Source of the DNA: an uncultured Burkholderiales bacterium
GTDB lineage: Bacteria; Pseudomonadota; Gammaproteobacteria; Burkholderiales; Burkholderiaceae_C
Direction of reading: 5' to 3'
Assembly: GCA_903906635.1 (NCBI GenBank)
Contig: CAIVLE010000088.1
Location: 1 to 64,000 of the forward strand
Length of the DNA: 64,000 bases
Shown: piece by piece, positions 26,355 to 34,339 of the stretch
Numbering within the stretch: the first letter of the stretch is position 1
Layout: each line of letters begins with the position of its first letter
Position numbers and translations under genes: made by a program
Notes under the pieces: model-generated
Told to the model about the DNA's origin: nothing
Databases searched by the model: none
What the model saw: the letters and a program-made list of their open reading frames with translations, nothing else

Positions 26355-28649
26355 ATGAACACACCCAAGCTTTCTCGTCGTGAATTCATCCAAACTCAAG
26401 GCGCTCTCATCGTGGGCGCCAGTGGATCTGTCTTTGTGGGCGATGCCCTGGCTCAAGCCGCAGCCCCGGTGGTGATTGGTCCACAACCCACCGCCCTGGA
26501 CACCTGGATTCGCATTGCCACCAACGGGCATGTGACGGCCAACTTTGGCAAGATGGATTGCGGCCAAGGCCTTGACACCGCCATCGCGCAGATCGTGGCC
26601 GAAGAGCTCGATGTCTCGATGGACTCGGTCACCGTGGTGATGGGCGACACCCGACTCACGCCCAACCAAGGCGGGGGCAGCGGCAGCACGGGTTTGCGCA
26701 TGGGCTCGAACCCGCTGCGCAATGCGGCTGCTGAAGCCCGTCGCCTATTGGTTGAAGCCGCGTCGGCCCGTTTGGGTGTGGCTGCCAGCGAACTGGCCAC
26801 CGACAACGGGCGCGTGTTCGTCAAAACCAACCCCTCGCAAAGCGTGAGCTACGCCGACTTGATTGGCGGCAAAGACTTTGGCGCTTCCATGAAATGGAAC
26901 AACGCCATTGGCAACGGCATGAACGCCCAAGGCATGGCCAAGCCCAAAGACGTTTCACAGTACAAAGTCGTAGGTCAAGGCATCAAGCGCAAAGACATTG
27001 CGGACAAGGTTGGCGCGAAAGAGCACTACACCGCTCACATCCGCCCCGAGAACCTCTTGCACGCCCGTGCGGTTCGTCCTCCCGTGGCCGGCGCAGTCCC
27101 CGTGTCGGTGGATGCCGCCTCGATTGCAGATATTCCCGGCGCCAAGCACTTTGTCAAAGGCGGCTTTGTGGCCGTGTTGGCTGAGACCGAGTGGAATGCC
27201 GTGCGTGCATCGCGCCAACTCAAGGTCACCTGGTCAGATGTGAAAGGCCCCTTGGGGGCAGGAGAAACCAACGTGTTCGAGCACATCCGCTCGGCTCCTG
27301 TCACCGCGTCCAATGCCATTCCCATCTTTGGCGGTAAAAAAGACTACGACCCCAAACCGACTTTGGCCGCTTTGGCTGCATCCAAGCGCGTGATTGAGGC
27401 TGAGTATGAGTGCTCTTTTCAATCACATGCGCGTATTTCACCCTCCTGTGGCGTGGTCGATGTCAAAGGCGACCAAGTGCAAATTTGGGCCGATGTGCAA
27501 AAGCCGCATTACTTGCGTGAAGGCATTGCCAAGTTCTTAGGCTTGCCCGAGGCCAATGTGCAAGTCAAGTGGATGCACGGCGCTGGCTCCTATGGACGCA
27601 GCGACGCGGATGAGGCGCCTTATGAGGCCGCGCTCTTGTCCAAAGAGTTTGGTCGCCCCGTGCGCATGCAATGGTCGCGCGCCGAGGGCATGGCCTGGGA
27701 CCCCAAGGCGCCAGCTGCGGTGGTCACTTTGAAAGCGGGGTTGGACGACGCCAACAACGTCACCGGCTGGTTGTTCAAAGTCAAGGGCTTCAACGGCTGG
27801 GATGTCAAGTTCAACGCCGAGAGCCCAGAGCACACTCTGGTGGGCATGCAAACCGGGCATAAAAAATGGTCGGCCTACAACTTCAACGTACCTGAGGAAA
27901 GCTACAAGTTCAACAACCATGTGCACTGGTGGGAAACCATCCCGCCCTACATGGAGCAGGCCTCGCCCATGCGCACCGCCCACATGCGTGCGCCCCAAGA
28001 AATGCAAACCCGTTTTGGTCAAGAGTGTTTCATGGACGAAGTGGCACACGCCACAGGCATGGATCCGGTGGCATTTCGCTTAAAGCACATGCAAGACCCA
28101 CGTGAGGCCGATGTGGTCAAAGCGGCCACCGAGAAGCTGGGCTGGGCGCCCCGCACCCAGCCTCGTGGCAAGTCCAACGCCAAGGTCATGACTGGTCGAG
28201 GCATGGCTTTGCATGCCGGTTATGGCTCGTATGCAGCTGTGGCGTGCGAAGTGGAGGTGCACCGCGACACCGGCCGTGTGTGGGTCAAGCGCTTGGTGAT
28301 TGCCAACGATTGCGGCTTGATCGTCAACCCGATTGGCGTGCGCGCAGCGATGGAGGGGCAAATCATGCAAGGCATCAGCCGTGCGTTGTACGAAGAAGTG
28401 CACTTTGACGCCGAGCGCGTCAACAGCGTGGACTGGAACAGCTACCGCATTGCCAACCTAGATGACATTCCGGGTCAGGTGGAGATCGTGTTGCTCAACC
28501 GTCCCGACAAGCCGATTGGGGGTGCCGGAGAGCCTGCCATCGTGTGCTTCCCAGCAGCCATCGCCAATGCCGTGTTTGATGCCACGGGCGTGCGCATTCG
28601 CCGCTACCCCTTGGCGCCCGCTCGCGTCAAGCAAGCACTGACCACCTGA
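26355..28649 (+). CDS. Xanthine dehydrogenase family molybdopterin-binding subunit (isoquinoline 1-oxidoreductase beta-like), Tat leader
   Basis: MNTPKLSRREFIQTQGALIVGASGSVFVGDALAQ (SRREFIQ); GKMDCGQGLDTAIAQIVAEELDV; GGAGEPAIVCFPAAIANAVFDATG. Confidence 0.92.
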   Translation: MNTPKLSRREFIQTQGALIVGASGSVFVGDALAQAAAPVVIGPQPTALDTWIRIATNGHVTANFGKMDCGQGLDTAIAQIVAEELDVSMDSVTVVMGDTRLTPNQGGGSGSTGLRMGSNPLRNAAAEARRLLVEAASARLGVAASELATDNGRVFVKTNPSQSVSYADLIGGKDFGASMKWNNAIGNGMNAQGMAKPKDVSQYKVVGQGIKRKDIADKVGAKEHYTAHIRPENLLHARAVRPPVAGAVPVSVDAASIADIPGAKHFVKGGFVAVLAETEWNAVRASRQLKVTWSDVKGPLGAGETNVFEHIRSAPVTASNAIPIFGGKKDYDPKPTLAALAASKRVIEAEYECSFQSHARISPSCGVVDVKGDQVQIWADVQKPHYLREGIAKFLGLPEANVQVKWMHGAGSYGRSDADEAPYEAALLSKEFGRPVRMQWSRAEGMAWDPKAPAAVVTLKAGLDDANNVTGWLFKVKGFNGWDVKFNAESPEHTLVGMQTGHKKWSAYNFNVPEESYKFNNHVHWWETIPPYMEQASPMRTAHMRAPQEMQTRFGQECFMDEVAHATGMDPVAFRLKHMQDPREADVVKAATEKLGWAPRTQPRGKSNAKVMTGRGMALHAGYGSYAAVACEVEVHRDTGRVWVKRLVIANDCGLIVNPIGVRAAMEGQIMQGISRALYEEVHFDAERVNSVDWNSYRIANLDDIPGQVEIVLLNRPDKPIGGAGEPAIVCFPAAIANAVFDATGVRIRRYPLAPARVKQALTT

Positions 28650-28662
28650 GGGGCGGGCCACC

Positions 28663-29646
28663 ATGTTCACCTCGATGCTTCGTCGCAGCTGGTGGCTCAC
28701 TTGTCTGTGCCTGGCTTGGTGCGCCCCCTGGGCAGCCCAAGCGCAAGACAGATACCCTAGTAAGACAGTGACCTTGGTGGTGCCACAAACCGCGGGCGGC
28801 GCCAACGACGCCATTGCCCGCGTGTTGGCGCAAAAGCTCAGCGAGCAATGGGGTCAGCCCGTTGTGGTGGAAAACCGCCCGGGCGCGGGCGGCAACGTAG
28901 GCACGGCCTGGGTTGCCAAAGCCAAAAACGACGGCTACACCTTGCTGGTCAATGCTGACAGTGCCCAAGTCATCAACCCGTTTCTGTATCAGCGCACCGG
29001 TTTTGACCCGGTGAAGGACTTCGACCCCGTGGCCCCTTTGGCCAAGGCCGGTTATGTGTTGGTGGCCAACCCAGCACTGCCTGCCAACAACGTGGCCGAA
29101 CTGATTGCCTTGTCCAAGTCCAAGCCCGAGCCCCTGGCCATCGCGTCAGCGGGCAACGGCACTTTGAACCACTTGATTGGCGAGATGCTGCAAAAAGCCA
29201 CCGCCATCCAGTTGCAGCACATCCCCTACAAAGGCGCTGCCATGGCCGCCACCGATGTGGTGGGCGGTCAAGTGCCCTTGTCGGTGCAAAGCATGCCCTC
29301 ATCCATTGCCTTCATCCGTTCGGGCAAGCTCAAGGTGTTGGGAGTTGTCAATGAAAAGCGCTTGGCTGCATTGCCCGACGCCCCCACGATTGGAGAGACC
29401 GTCAAGGGTTTTGGTGCCACGCCCTGGTACGGCATGTTTGCACCCGCGGGCACGCCCAAACACATCCTGGCGCAAATTCAAGATGAGGTGGGCAAAGCCC
29501 TTGACACCAAGGAAACCCAAGACAAGTTGGCGACTCTGGGCTGTGAGCCTTTCAAAGGCACGGCCGATCAACTGGCTATCATCGTGCGCGACGACTTGCA
29601 GCGCTGGTCGCGCATCGTCAAAGATTCGGGTGCGAAGGTTGATTAG
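28663..29646 (+). CDS. Tripartite tricarboxylate transporter (Bug family) substrate-binding protein
   Basis: YPSKTVTLVVPQTAGGANDAIARVLAQKLSEQWGQPVVVENRPGAGGNVGTAWVAKAKNDGYTLL. Confidence 0.93.
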   Translation: MFTSMLRRSWWLTCLCLAWCAPWAAQAQDRYPSKTVTLVVPQTAGGANDAIARVLAQKLSEQWGQPVVVENRPGAGGNVGTAWVAKAKNDGYTLLVNADSAQVINPFLYQRTGFDPVKDFDPVAPLAKAGYVLVANPALPANNVAELIALSKSKPEPLAIASAGNGTLNHLIGEMLQKATAIQLQHIPYKGAAMAATDVVGGQVPLSVQSMPSSIAFIRSGKLKVLGVVNEKRLAALPDAPTIGETVKGFGATPWYGMFAPAGTPKHILAQIQDEVGKALDTKETQDKLATLGCEPFKGTADQLAIIVRDDLQRWSRIVKDSGAKVD

Positions 29647-29662
29647 CCACTTGCGAGAACAC

Positions 29663-30637
29663 ATGAACACACGACAGTTTTTGGCGGCACTTTTGGGTGC
29701 CGCTTCTTTTTGGGGGGGCTGGGTTGCATCAGCGGCCGAGCCTTTTGCGACGCGCCCCGTCAAGTTATTGATCGGCTTTGCGCCGGGCGGCAGCTCCGAC
29801 ACGGTGGCACGCATCATGGCGCCTCGCATGGGCGAGTTGCTCAAGCAGTCGGTGGTGATTGAAAACCGCCCAGGTGCAGGCGGCAACATCGCCTCGGAGC
29901 AATTGGTCAAGGCCCCCGCTGACGGTTACACCATCATGCTGGGCACCATTGGTTCATTGGCGGTGAACCAGCACATCAACAAGCTCAGCTACAACCCCGT
30001 CACTGACATGCAGGCTTTGAGCATGGCCATCGTGTTTCCTAACGTTTTGGTGGTCAATGCCAACAGCGACATTCGCTCGCTTGACGACTATGTGCGCCAA
30101 GGCAAAGCCGAGCGCTCGCGCGTGTCCTTTGGCTCTTCGGGCATTGGCAGTGCAGGGCACTTGGCCGGTGAGTTGTTCAAGGCCACGGCCAACCTCAACA
30201 ACCAGCATGTGGCTTACAGGGGGGGCGCACCTGCCATGAATGATTTGTTAGGCGGGGTGCTGCCCTCGATCTTCTCCAGCCCCACCGATGCCATGCAGTT
30301 CATCCAAAACGGCAAGCTGCGCCCGCTGGCCGTGACCAGTGCCAAACGCATGGACGTGTTGCCCAATGTGCCCACCATTGCCGAGTTGGGCTATGCTGGG
30401 TTTGAGGCCGTTAACTGGTACGCCTTCACCGCACCTTTGCGCACCCCCCCAGAGGTGGTCAAGCGTTTGAACGAGGTGATCACCGCCACCTTGAACGATC
30501 CGCATGTGGCCGCGCAGCTGCGCAAAATGGGATTGGTTCCTACACCCACCTCCCCCGAAGACGCAGCGCGCTACATGCGCTTGGAGAGCGAGAAGTGGGG
30601 CGCAATTGTGCGCAGTGCAGGCATTCACGGAGATTGA
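29663..30637 (+). CDS. Tripartite tricarboxylate transporter (Bug family) substrate-binding protein
   Basis: MNTRQFLAALLGAASFWGGWVASAAEPFATRPVKLLIGFAPGGSSDTVARIMAPRMGELLKQSVVIENRPGAGGNIASEQLVKAPADGYTIM; internal start within ORF 29177-30637. Confidence 0.92.
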   Translation: MNTRQFLAALLGAASFWGGWVASAAEPFATRPVKLLIGFAPGGSSDTVARIMAPRMGELLKQSVVIENRPGAGGNIASEQLVKAPADGYTIMLGTIGSLAVNQHINKLSYNPVTDMQALSMAIVFPNVLVVNANSDIRSLDDYVRQGKAERSRVSFGSSGIGSAGHLAGELFKATANLNNQHVAYRGGAPAMNDLLGGVLPSIFSSPTDAMQFIQNGKLRPLAVTSAKRMDVLPNVPTIAELGYAGFEAVNWYAFTAPLRTPPEVVKRLNEVITATLNDPHVAAQLRKMGLVPTPTSPEDAARYMRLESEKWGAIVRSAGIHGD

Positions 30638-30638
30638 T

Positions 30639-31922
30639 ATGAGCGCCACGATGGCTGAAAAAATACTGGCCCAACGTTCGGGCCAAACCCAGGTGCACGC
30701 GGGCGACATCGTCGTGGCGCACGTGGATTACGCGATGGTGCACGACGCCCGCGCGCCCAACGCCATTCGCATGGTTGAGAAGATGCACGCCAAGTTGCCC
30801 TTTGCCTCCAAGACCGCATGGGTGCTGGACCATTACTCTCCACCGCCAACGTTAGAGGCAGCGCAAGGCCACAGTGCCATGCGCCGTTTTGCCAAAGAGC
30901 ACGGCAGCCAGCTCTACGACATTGGTGAGGGCATATGCCACCAGGTGTTGCCCGAAGGTGGCCACCTGACCTGTGGTGACTTGGTGGTGGGCACCGACAC
31001 CCACTCGGTCACCTATGGCGCATTCAACGCGTTTGGCACCGGCATTGAAGGCACCGACGTGAGCGCTGTGATGGCCACCGGCAAAGTGTGGCTGCGTGTG
31101 CCCGAGTCGGTGCGCGTCACCCTCAACGGGCGTTTGCAACCCGGTGTCTGGGCCAAAGACCTCACGCTGTACATGTTGGGTCGCTTTGGAGCGGAGGGCT
31201 TGAACTACCGCGCCATCGAGTACGTGGGCTCGGCCGTGAGCGCGATGGAAATTGACGACCGCATGACCCTGGCCAACCACGCCGCCGAACTCGGCGCCAA
31301 GGCTGCGCTTCTTGAAGCCGATGACAAAACCTTCGCTTGGTTGGCGGCGCACGGTGCGCGTGCACCTCAGCCTGTGTTGGCCGATGCCGACGCGGTGTAT
31401 GCCGATCGCTTGGACATTGACGCCTCGCAGCTCGCGCCGCAAGTAGCGCGCAAGCATGCGGTGGACGACGTGGTGGCGGCCCAAGAGGTGATTGGTCAAA
31501 AAATCAACTTCGCCTTGATTGGCACCTGCACCAACGGACGCTTGGATGACATGCGCCAAGCCGCTGCCATTTTGAAAGGCCGTCGTTTGGCCTCGGGCGT
31601 GCGCATGATCATCACCCCAGCATCGCGCCAAATCTACTTGGCAGCTTTGCGTGAAGGCCTGATCGAAACTTTGACCGAAGCCGGCGCGTCCGTAGAGGCC
31701 GCAGGCTGTGGCACCTGCGTGGGCATCACCAACCATTTGATCCCGGGCGACCGCGAGGTGGTGATCTCCACGGCCAACCGTAACTTCCAAGGCCGCTTGG
31801 GTAATCACGAGGCCGAGATCTGGCTGGGCTCGGCGGCCACCGTGGCCGCATCTGCCTTGACCGGGCGCATCACCGATCCGCGCACCGTCGAAGGCGGGCA
31901 ATGGGAGGCCAGCCATGTCTGA
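30639..31922 (+). CDS. 3-isopropylmalate dehydratase large-subunit-like (aconitase superfamily, archaeal IPMI/HACN/DmdA-like) protein
   Basis: MSATMAEKILAQRSGQTQVHAGDIVVAHVDYAMVHDA; GDLVVGTDTHSVTYGAFNAFGTGIEGTDVS; 4Fe-4S cysteines in LIGTCTNGR and GCGTCVG; ANRNFQGRLG. Confidence 0.9.
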   Translation: MSATMAEKILAQRSGQTQVHAGDIVVAHVDYAMVHDARAPNAIRMVEKMHAKLPFASKTAWVLDHYSPPPTLEAAQGHSAMRRFAKEHGSQLYDIGEGICHQVLPEGGHLTCGDLVVGTDTHSVTYGAFNAFGTGIEGTDVSAVMATGKVWLRVPESVRVTLNGRLQPGVWAKDLTLYMLGRFGAEGLNYRAIEYVGSAVSAMEIDDRMTLANHAAELGAKAALLEADDKTFAWLAAHGARAPQPVLADADAVYADRLDIDASQLAPQVARKHAVDDVVAAQEVIGQKINFALIGTCTNGRLDDMRQAAAILKGRRLASGVRMIITPASRQIYLAALREGLIETLTEAGASVEAAGCGTCVGITNHLIPGDREVVISTANRNFQGRLGNHEAEIWLGSAATVAASALTGRITDPRTVEGGQWEASHV

Positions 31923-32439
31923 GCAGTTGATTCAAACCACCGCCTGGGTGCTGGGAGATGATGTCAACACCGACCTCAATTGCTCGGGCAAATACCTGCC
32001 AGGCAAAGACGAGGCCTACATCGCGGCCCACGCCTTTGAAGCCCTCGATCCGAGTTTTGTGCAACGCTTCAAGTCGGGCGACATCATCGTGGCGGGCACC
32101 CACTTTGGCATCAACTCCTCACGCGAGCAGGCGGTGCACATCTTGCGTCGCATGGGCGTGGCGGCCATCGTGGCACCGTCCTTTGGGCGTCAGTTTTTCC
32201 GCAACGCCATCAACAACGGACTGTTGGTGTTGGAGTGCGACACCCGCGGTTGGCCCAACGGCTCCTCAGTGCGCTTGGACCTGCAAGTCCACACCTTTGA
32301 AGTCCTCTCCAGCGACGCCTCTCAGGCGCCTATCGTGCGTAGTTTCAGGGCATTACCCGACGCCATCTTGGCCATCTTGCGCGAGGGCGGCTTGATTCCA
32401 TTCTTGAAAAAATACCCCAATTGGGAAGTCCCCGCATGA
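31915..32439 (+). CDS. 3-isopropylmalate dehydratase small-subunit-like (DmdB/HACN small-subunit-like) protein
   Basis: AWVLGDDVNTDLNCSGKYLPGKDEAYIAAHAFEALDPSF...GDIIVAGTHFGINSSREQAVHILRRMGVAAIVAPSFGRQFFRNAINNGLLVLECD. Confidence 0.88.
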   Translation: MSEQLIQTTAWVLGDDVNTDLNCSGKYLPGKDEAYIAAHAFEALDPSFVQRFKSGDIIVAGTHFGINSSREQAVHILRRMGVAAIVAPSFGRQFFRNAINNGLLVLECDTRGWPNGSSVRLDLQVHTFEVLSSDASQAPIVRSFRALPDAILAILREGGLIPFLKKYPNWEVPA

Positions 32440-33350
32440 GCAGCACCTCTCGCACCTTAGGCCGCGTTGCGCGCATTCGACAAGCCTTTCAAGAGCGCTT
32501 AGGCAGCGTCAAACAGCGCGCTTTGGTCGCCCCCGGCATCTACGACGGCTATGGCGCGCGACTGGTGGCCCAAGCCGGATTTGAAGCCGCTTATATGACG
32601 GGCAACGGCGTGTCGGCCTGTTTGCTGGGGCGCCCCGATGTGGGGCTGATTGATTTGACACAAATGGCCAACCACGCCCGCAACGTCGCGGCTTGCATGG
32701 ATTTGCCGCTGATTTGTGACGCCGACACCGGCTATGGCGGTATCGTGGCTTTGCAGCGCACGGTGGCCGAGTTTGAGGCCGCAGGTGTGGCGGCTATTCA
32801 CATCGAAGACCAATGCTCGCCCAAGCGTTGCGCCCAGTTGCCTGGCGCGCGCACGGTGCTGCCGTTTGACGAGGCTGTGGCCAAAATTGCCGCCGCCGTT
32901 GCCGCGCGCCATGACCCTGACTTCATGGTGATTGGGCGCACCGACAGCGCAGCCTCGATGGGCTTGGACGAGGCCATTCGCCGCGCCCAAGCTTTTGCAC
33001 AGGCAGGAGCCGGGGCCGTGTTTGTCGAGCTCAAAGGGCACGCGGGCATCTTGGCCGACATTGGCCGCGTTGCAGATCTCGTGCCCGTGCCCTGTGTGGT
33101 CAACATCGACGCCGGGGGCGCACTGGCCGACCTGAGGTCCGAGCACTTGCACACCCACGGCATTGGCGTGGCGATCTACCCTGGCATGATTCGCAACGCC
33201 GTGGGTTTTGCCATGCGCGAAGCCTTGGGGCTCCTCCAGCGCGACGGCAGCACCGCCCAGGTGCGCCCTCGCATGCTGTCTTCGCGCGAGTACAACGACG
33301 TGTTGGGCTTGCCCGATGTAGAGGCGTGGGAACAGCGCTTCGACCTTTAA
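32436..33350 (+). CDS. Isocitrate lyase/PEP mutase superfamily protein (2,3-dimethylmalate / methylisocitrate lyase-like)
   Basis: ALVAPGIYDGYGARLVAQAGFEAAYMTGNGVSA...LICDADTGYGG...AIHIEDQCSPKRCAQLPG: superfamily motifs with the lyase-type Cys in SPKRC. Confidence 0.88.
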   Translation: MSSTSRTLGRVARIRQAFQERLGSVKQRALVAPGIYDGYGARLVAQAGFEAAYMTGNGVSACLLGRPDVGLIDLTQMANHARNVAACMDLPLICDADTGYGGIVALQRTVAEFEAAGVAAIHIEDQCSPKRCAQLPGARTVLPFDEAVAKIAAAVAARHDPDFMVIGRTDSAASMGLDEAIRRAQAFAQAGAGAVFVELKGHAGILADIGRVADLVPVPCVVNIDAGGALADLRSEHLHTHGIGVAIYPGMIRNAVGFAMREALGLLQRDGSTAQVRPRMLSSREYNDVLGLPDVEAWEQRFDL

Positions 33351-33451
33351 TGCGAAAGGTTGTTGCACAACTTCACTTGAAATTAACGTTCAAGCCCCAC
33401 AATTAACCCTCCTGCAGCCCAAGGCTGTGTTGATATTGAGAGGGTCAATCC

Positions 33452-34339
33452 ATGAAGTTGAATGTTCCTAGTTTCTTAAAACCCGTTTTGATGGGGCTTT
33501 TGTTGACAGTCTCGGCCTTGGCCATGGCATTGCCAACCCCCAAAGACATTGAAGCGGCCGTGCGTGAGGGCCACATGGCGCAAGCCGAGTCGATGCTGCG
33601 CGAAGTGATCCAAGAAAAGCCCCAAAGCGCCAAAGCCCACTACGAGCTCGGCCAAGTGCTGGCGCGCGAGGCCCGCTACCCGGAGGCCTTGACTGAACTC
33701 AAGCAAGCCAAAACCATCGACCCCACGTTGAAGTTTGCTGGCAGTGACGCCCAGTTCAATTCGGTCTTTGACAAGGTGAGCGCCGCAGCAACGCCAGCCG
33801 TCACGCACAGTGCCCCGGCACACACCTCGGTGCAAGCCGCGCCGGCGCCACAAGCCCCAGCAACCAGTGGCAGTTCTTCCATGAGCTACATCTGGATTGC
33901 CATCGCCTTGGTGGTGGTGGTGGCTTGGCTGGCCCGCCGCTTCGTGGCCAACAACCCGCCCAATGGTGGCGTCATGCAAGCCCCCATGCAGCCCGCCATG
34001 CAGCCTGCCCGCGGCTTTGGTGCGCAATTCACGCCCAACCAGCCCGGCTACGCGCCCCAAGCTTATGCACCTCAAGCGCCCAGCGGCGGCTCCACCATGA
34101 CCGGTGCAGTGGTGGGGGGATTGGCCGGCGTAGCGGCGGGCTATGCCTTGTCCAAAGCCTTGGAAGGTGAACACCACAGTACCAATTCGCCGGCAGTCGA
34201 GCCCAACAACGCCAACGGCGGCTATGTGCCTTTTGATGCGCCTGCGCGCCCTGATTTGGGCAGTTTTGACGCTGGCTCTGGCAGTGGTTGGGATGACAAC
34301 GGCAGCAGCGACTCTGGCGGTGGAGACGACAGCTGGTAA
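33452..34339 (+). CDS. Tetratricopeptide-repeat protein with signal peptide, TM segment and Gly/Asp/Ser-rich C-terminus
   Basis: Signal MKLNVPSFLKPVLMGLLLTVSALAMA; TPR-like AAVREGHMAQAESMLREVIQEKPQSAKAHYELGQVLAREARYPEALTELKQA; TM YIWIAIALVVVVAWLARRF; tail SGWDDNGSSDSGGGDDSW. Confidence 0.8.
   Translation: MKLNVPSFLKPVLMGLLLTVSALAMALPTPKDIEAAVREGHMAQAESMLREVIQEKPQSAKAHYELGQVLAREARYPEALTELKQAKTIDPTLKFAGSDAQFNSVFDKVSAAATPAVTHSAPAHTSVQAAPAPQAPATSGSSSMSYIWIAIALVVVVAWLARRFVANNPPNGGVMQAPMQPAMQPARGFGAQFTPNQPGYAPQAYAPQAPSGGSTMTGAVVGGLAGVAAGYALSKALEGEHHSTNSPAVEPNNANGGYVPFDAPARPDLGSFDAGSGSGWDDNGSSDSGGGDDSW

Noticed and set aside
30639-32439. LeuCD-like genes as canonical leucine biosynthesis leuCD
   Set aside because: No leuA/leuB neighbours, catabolic operon context and atypical small-subunit motifs; kept as an unassigned hydratase.
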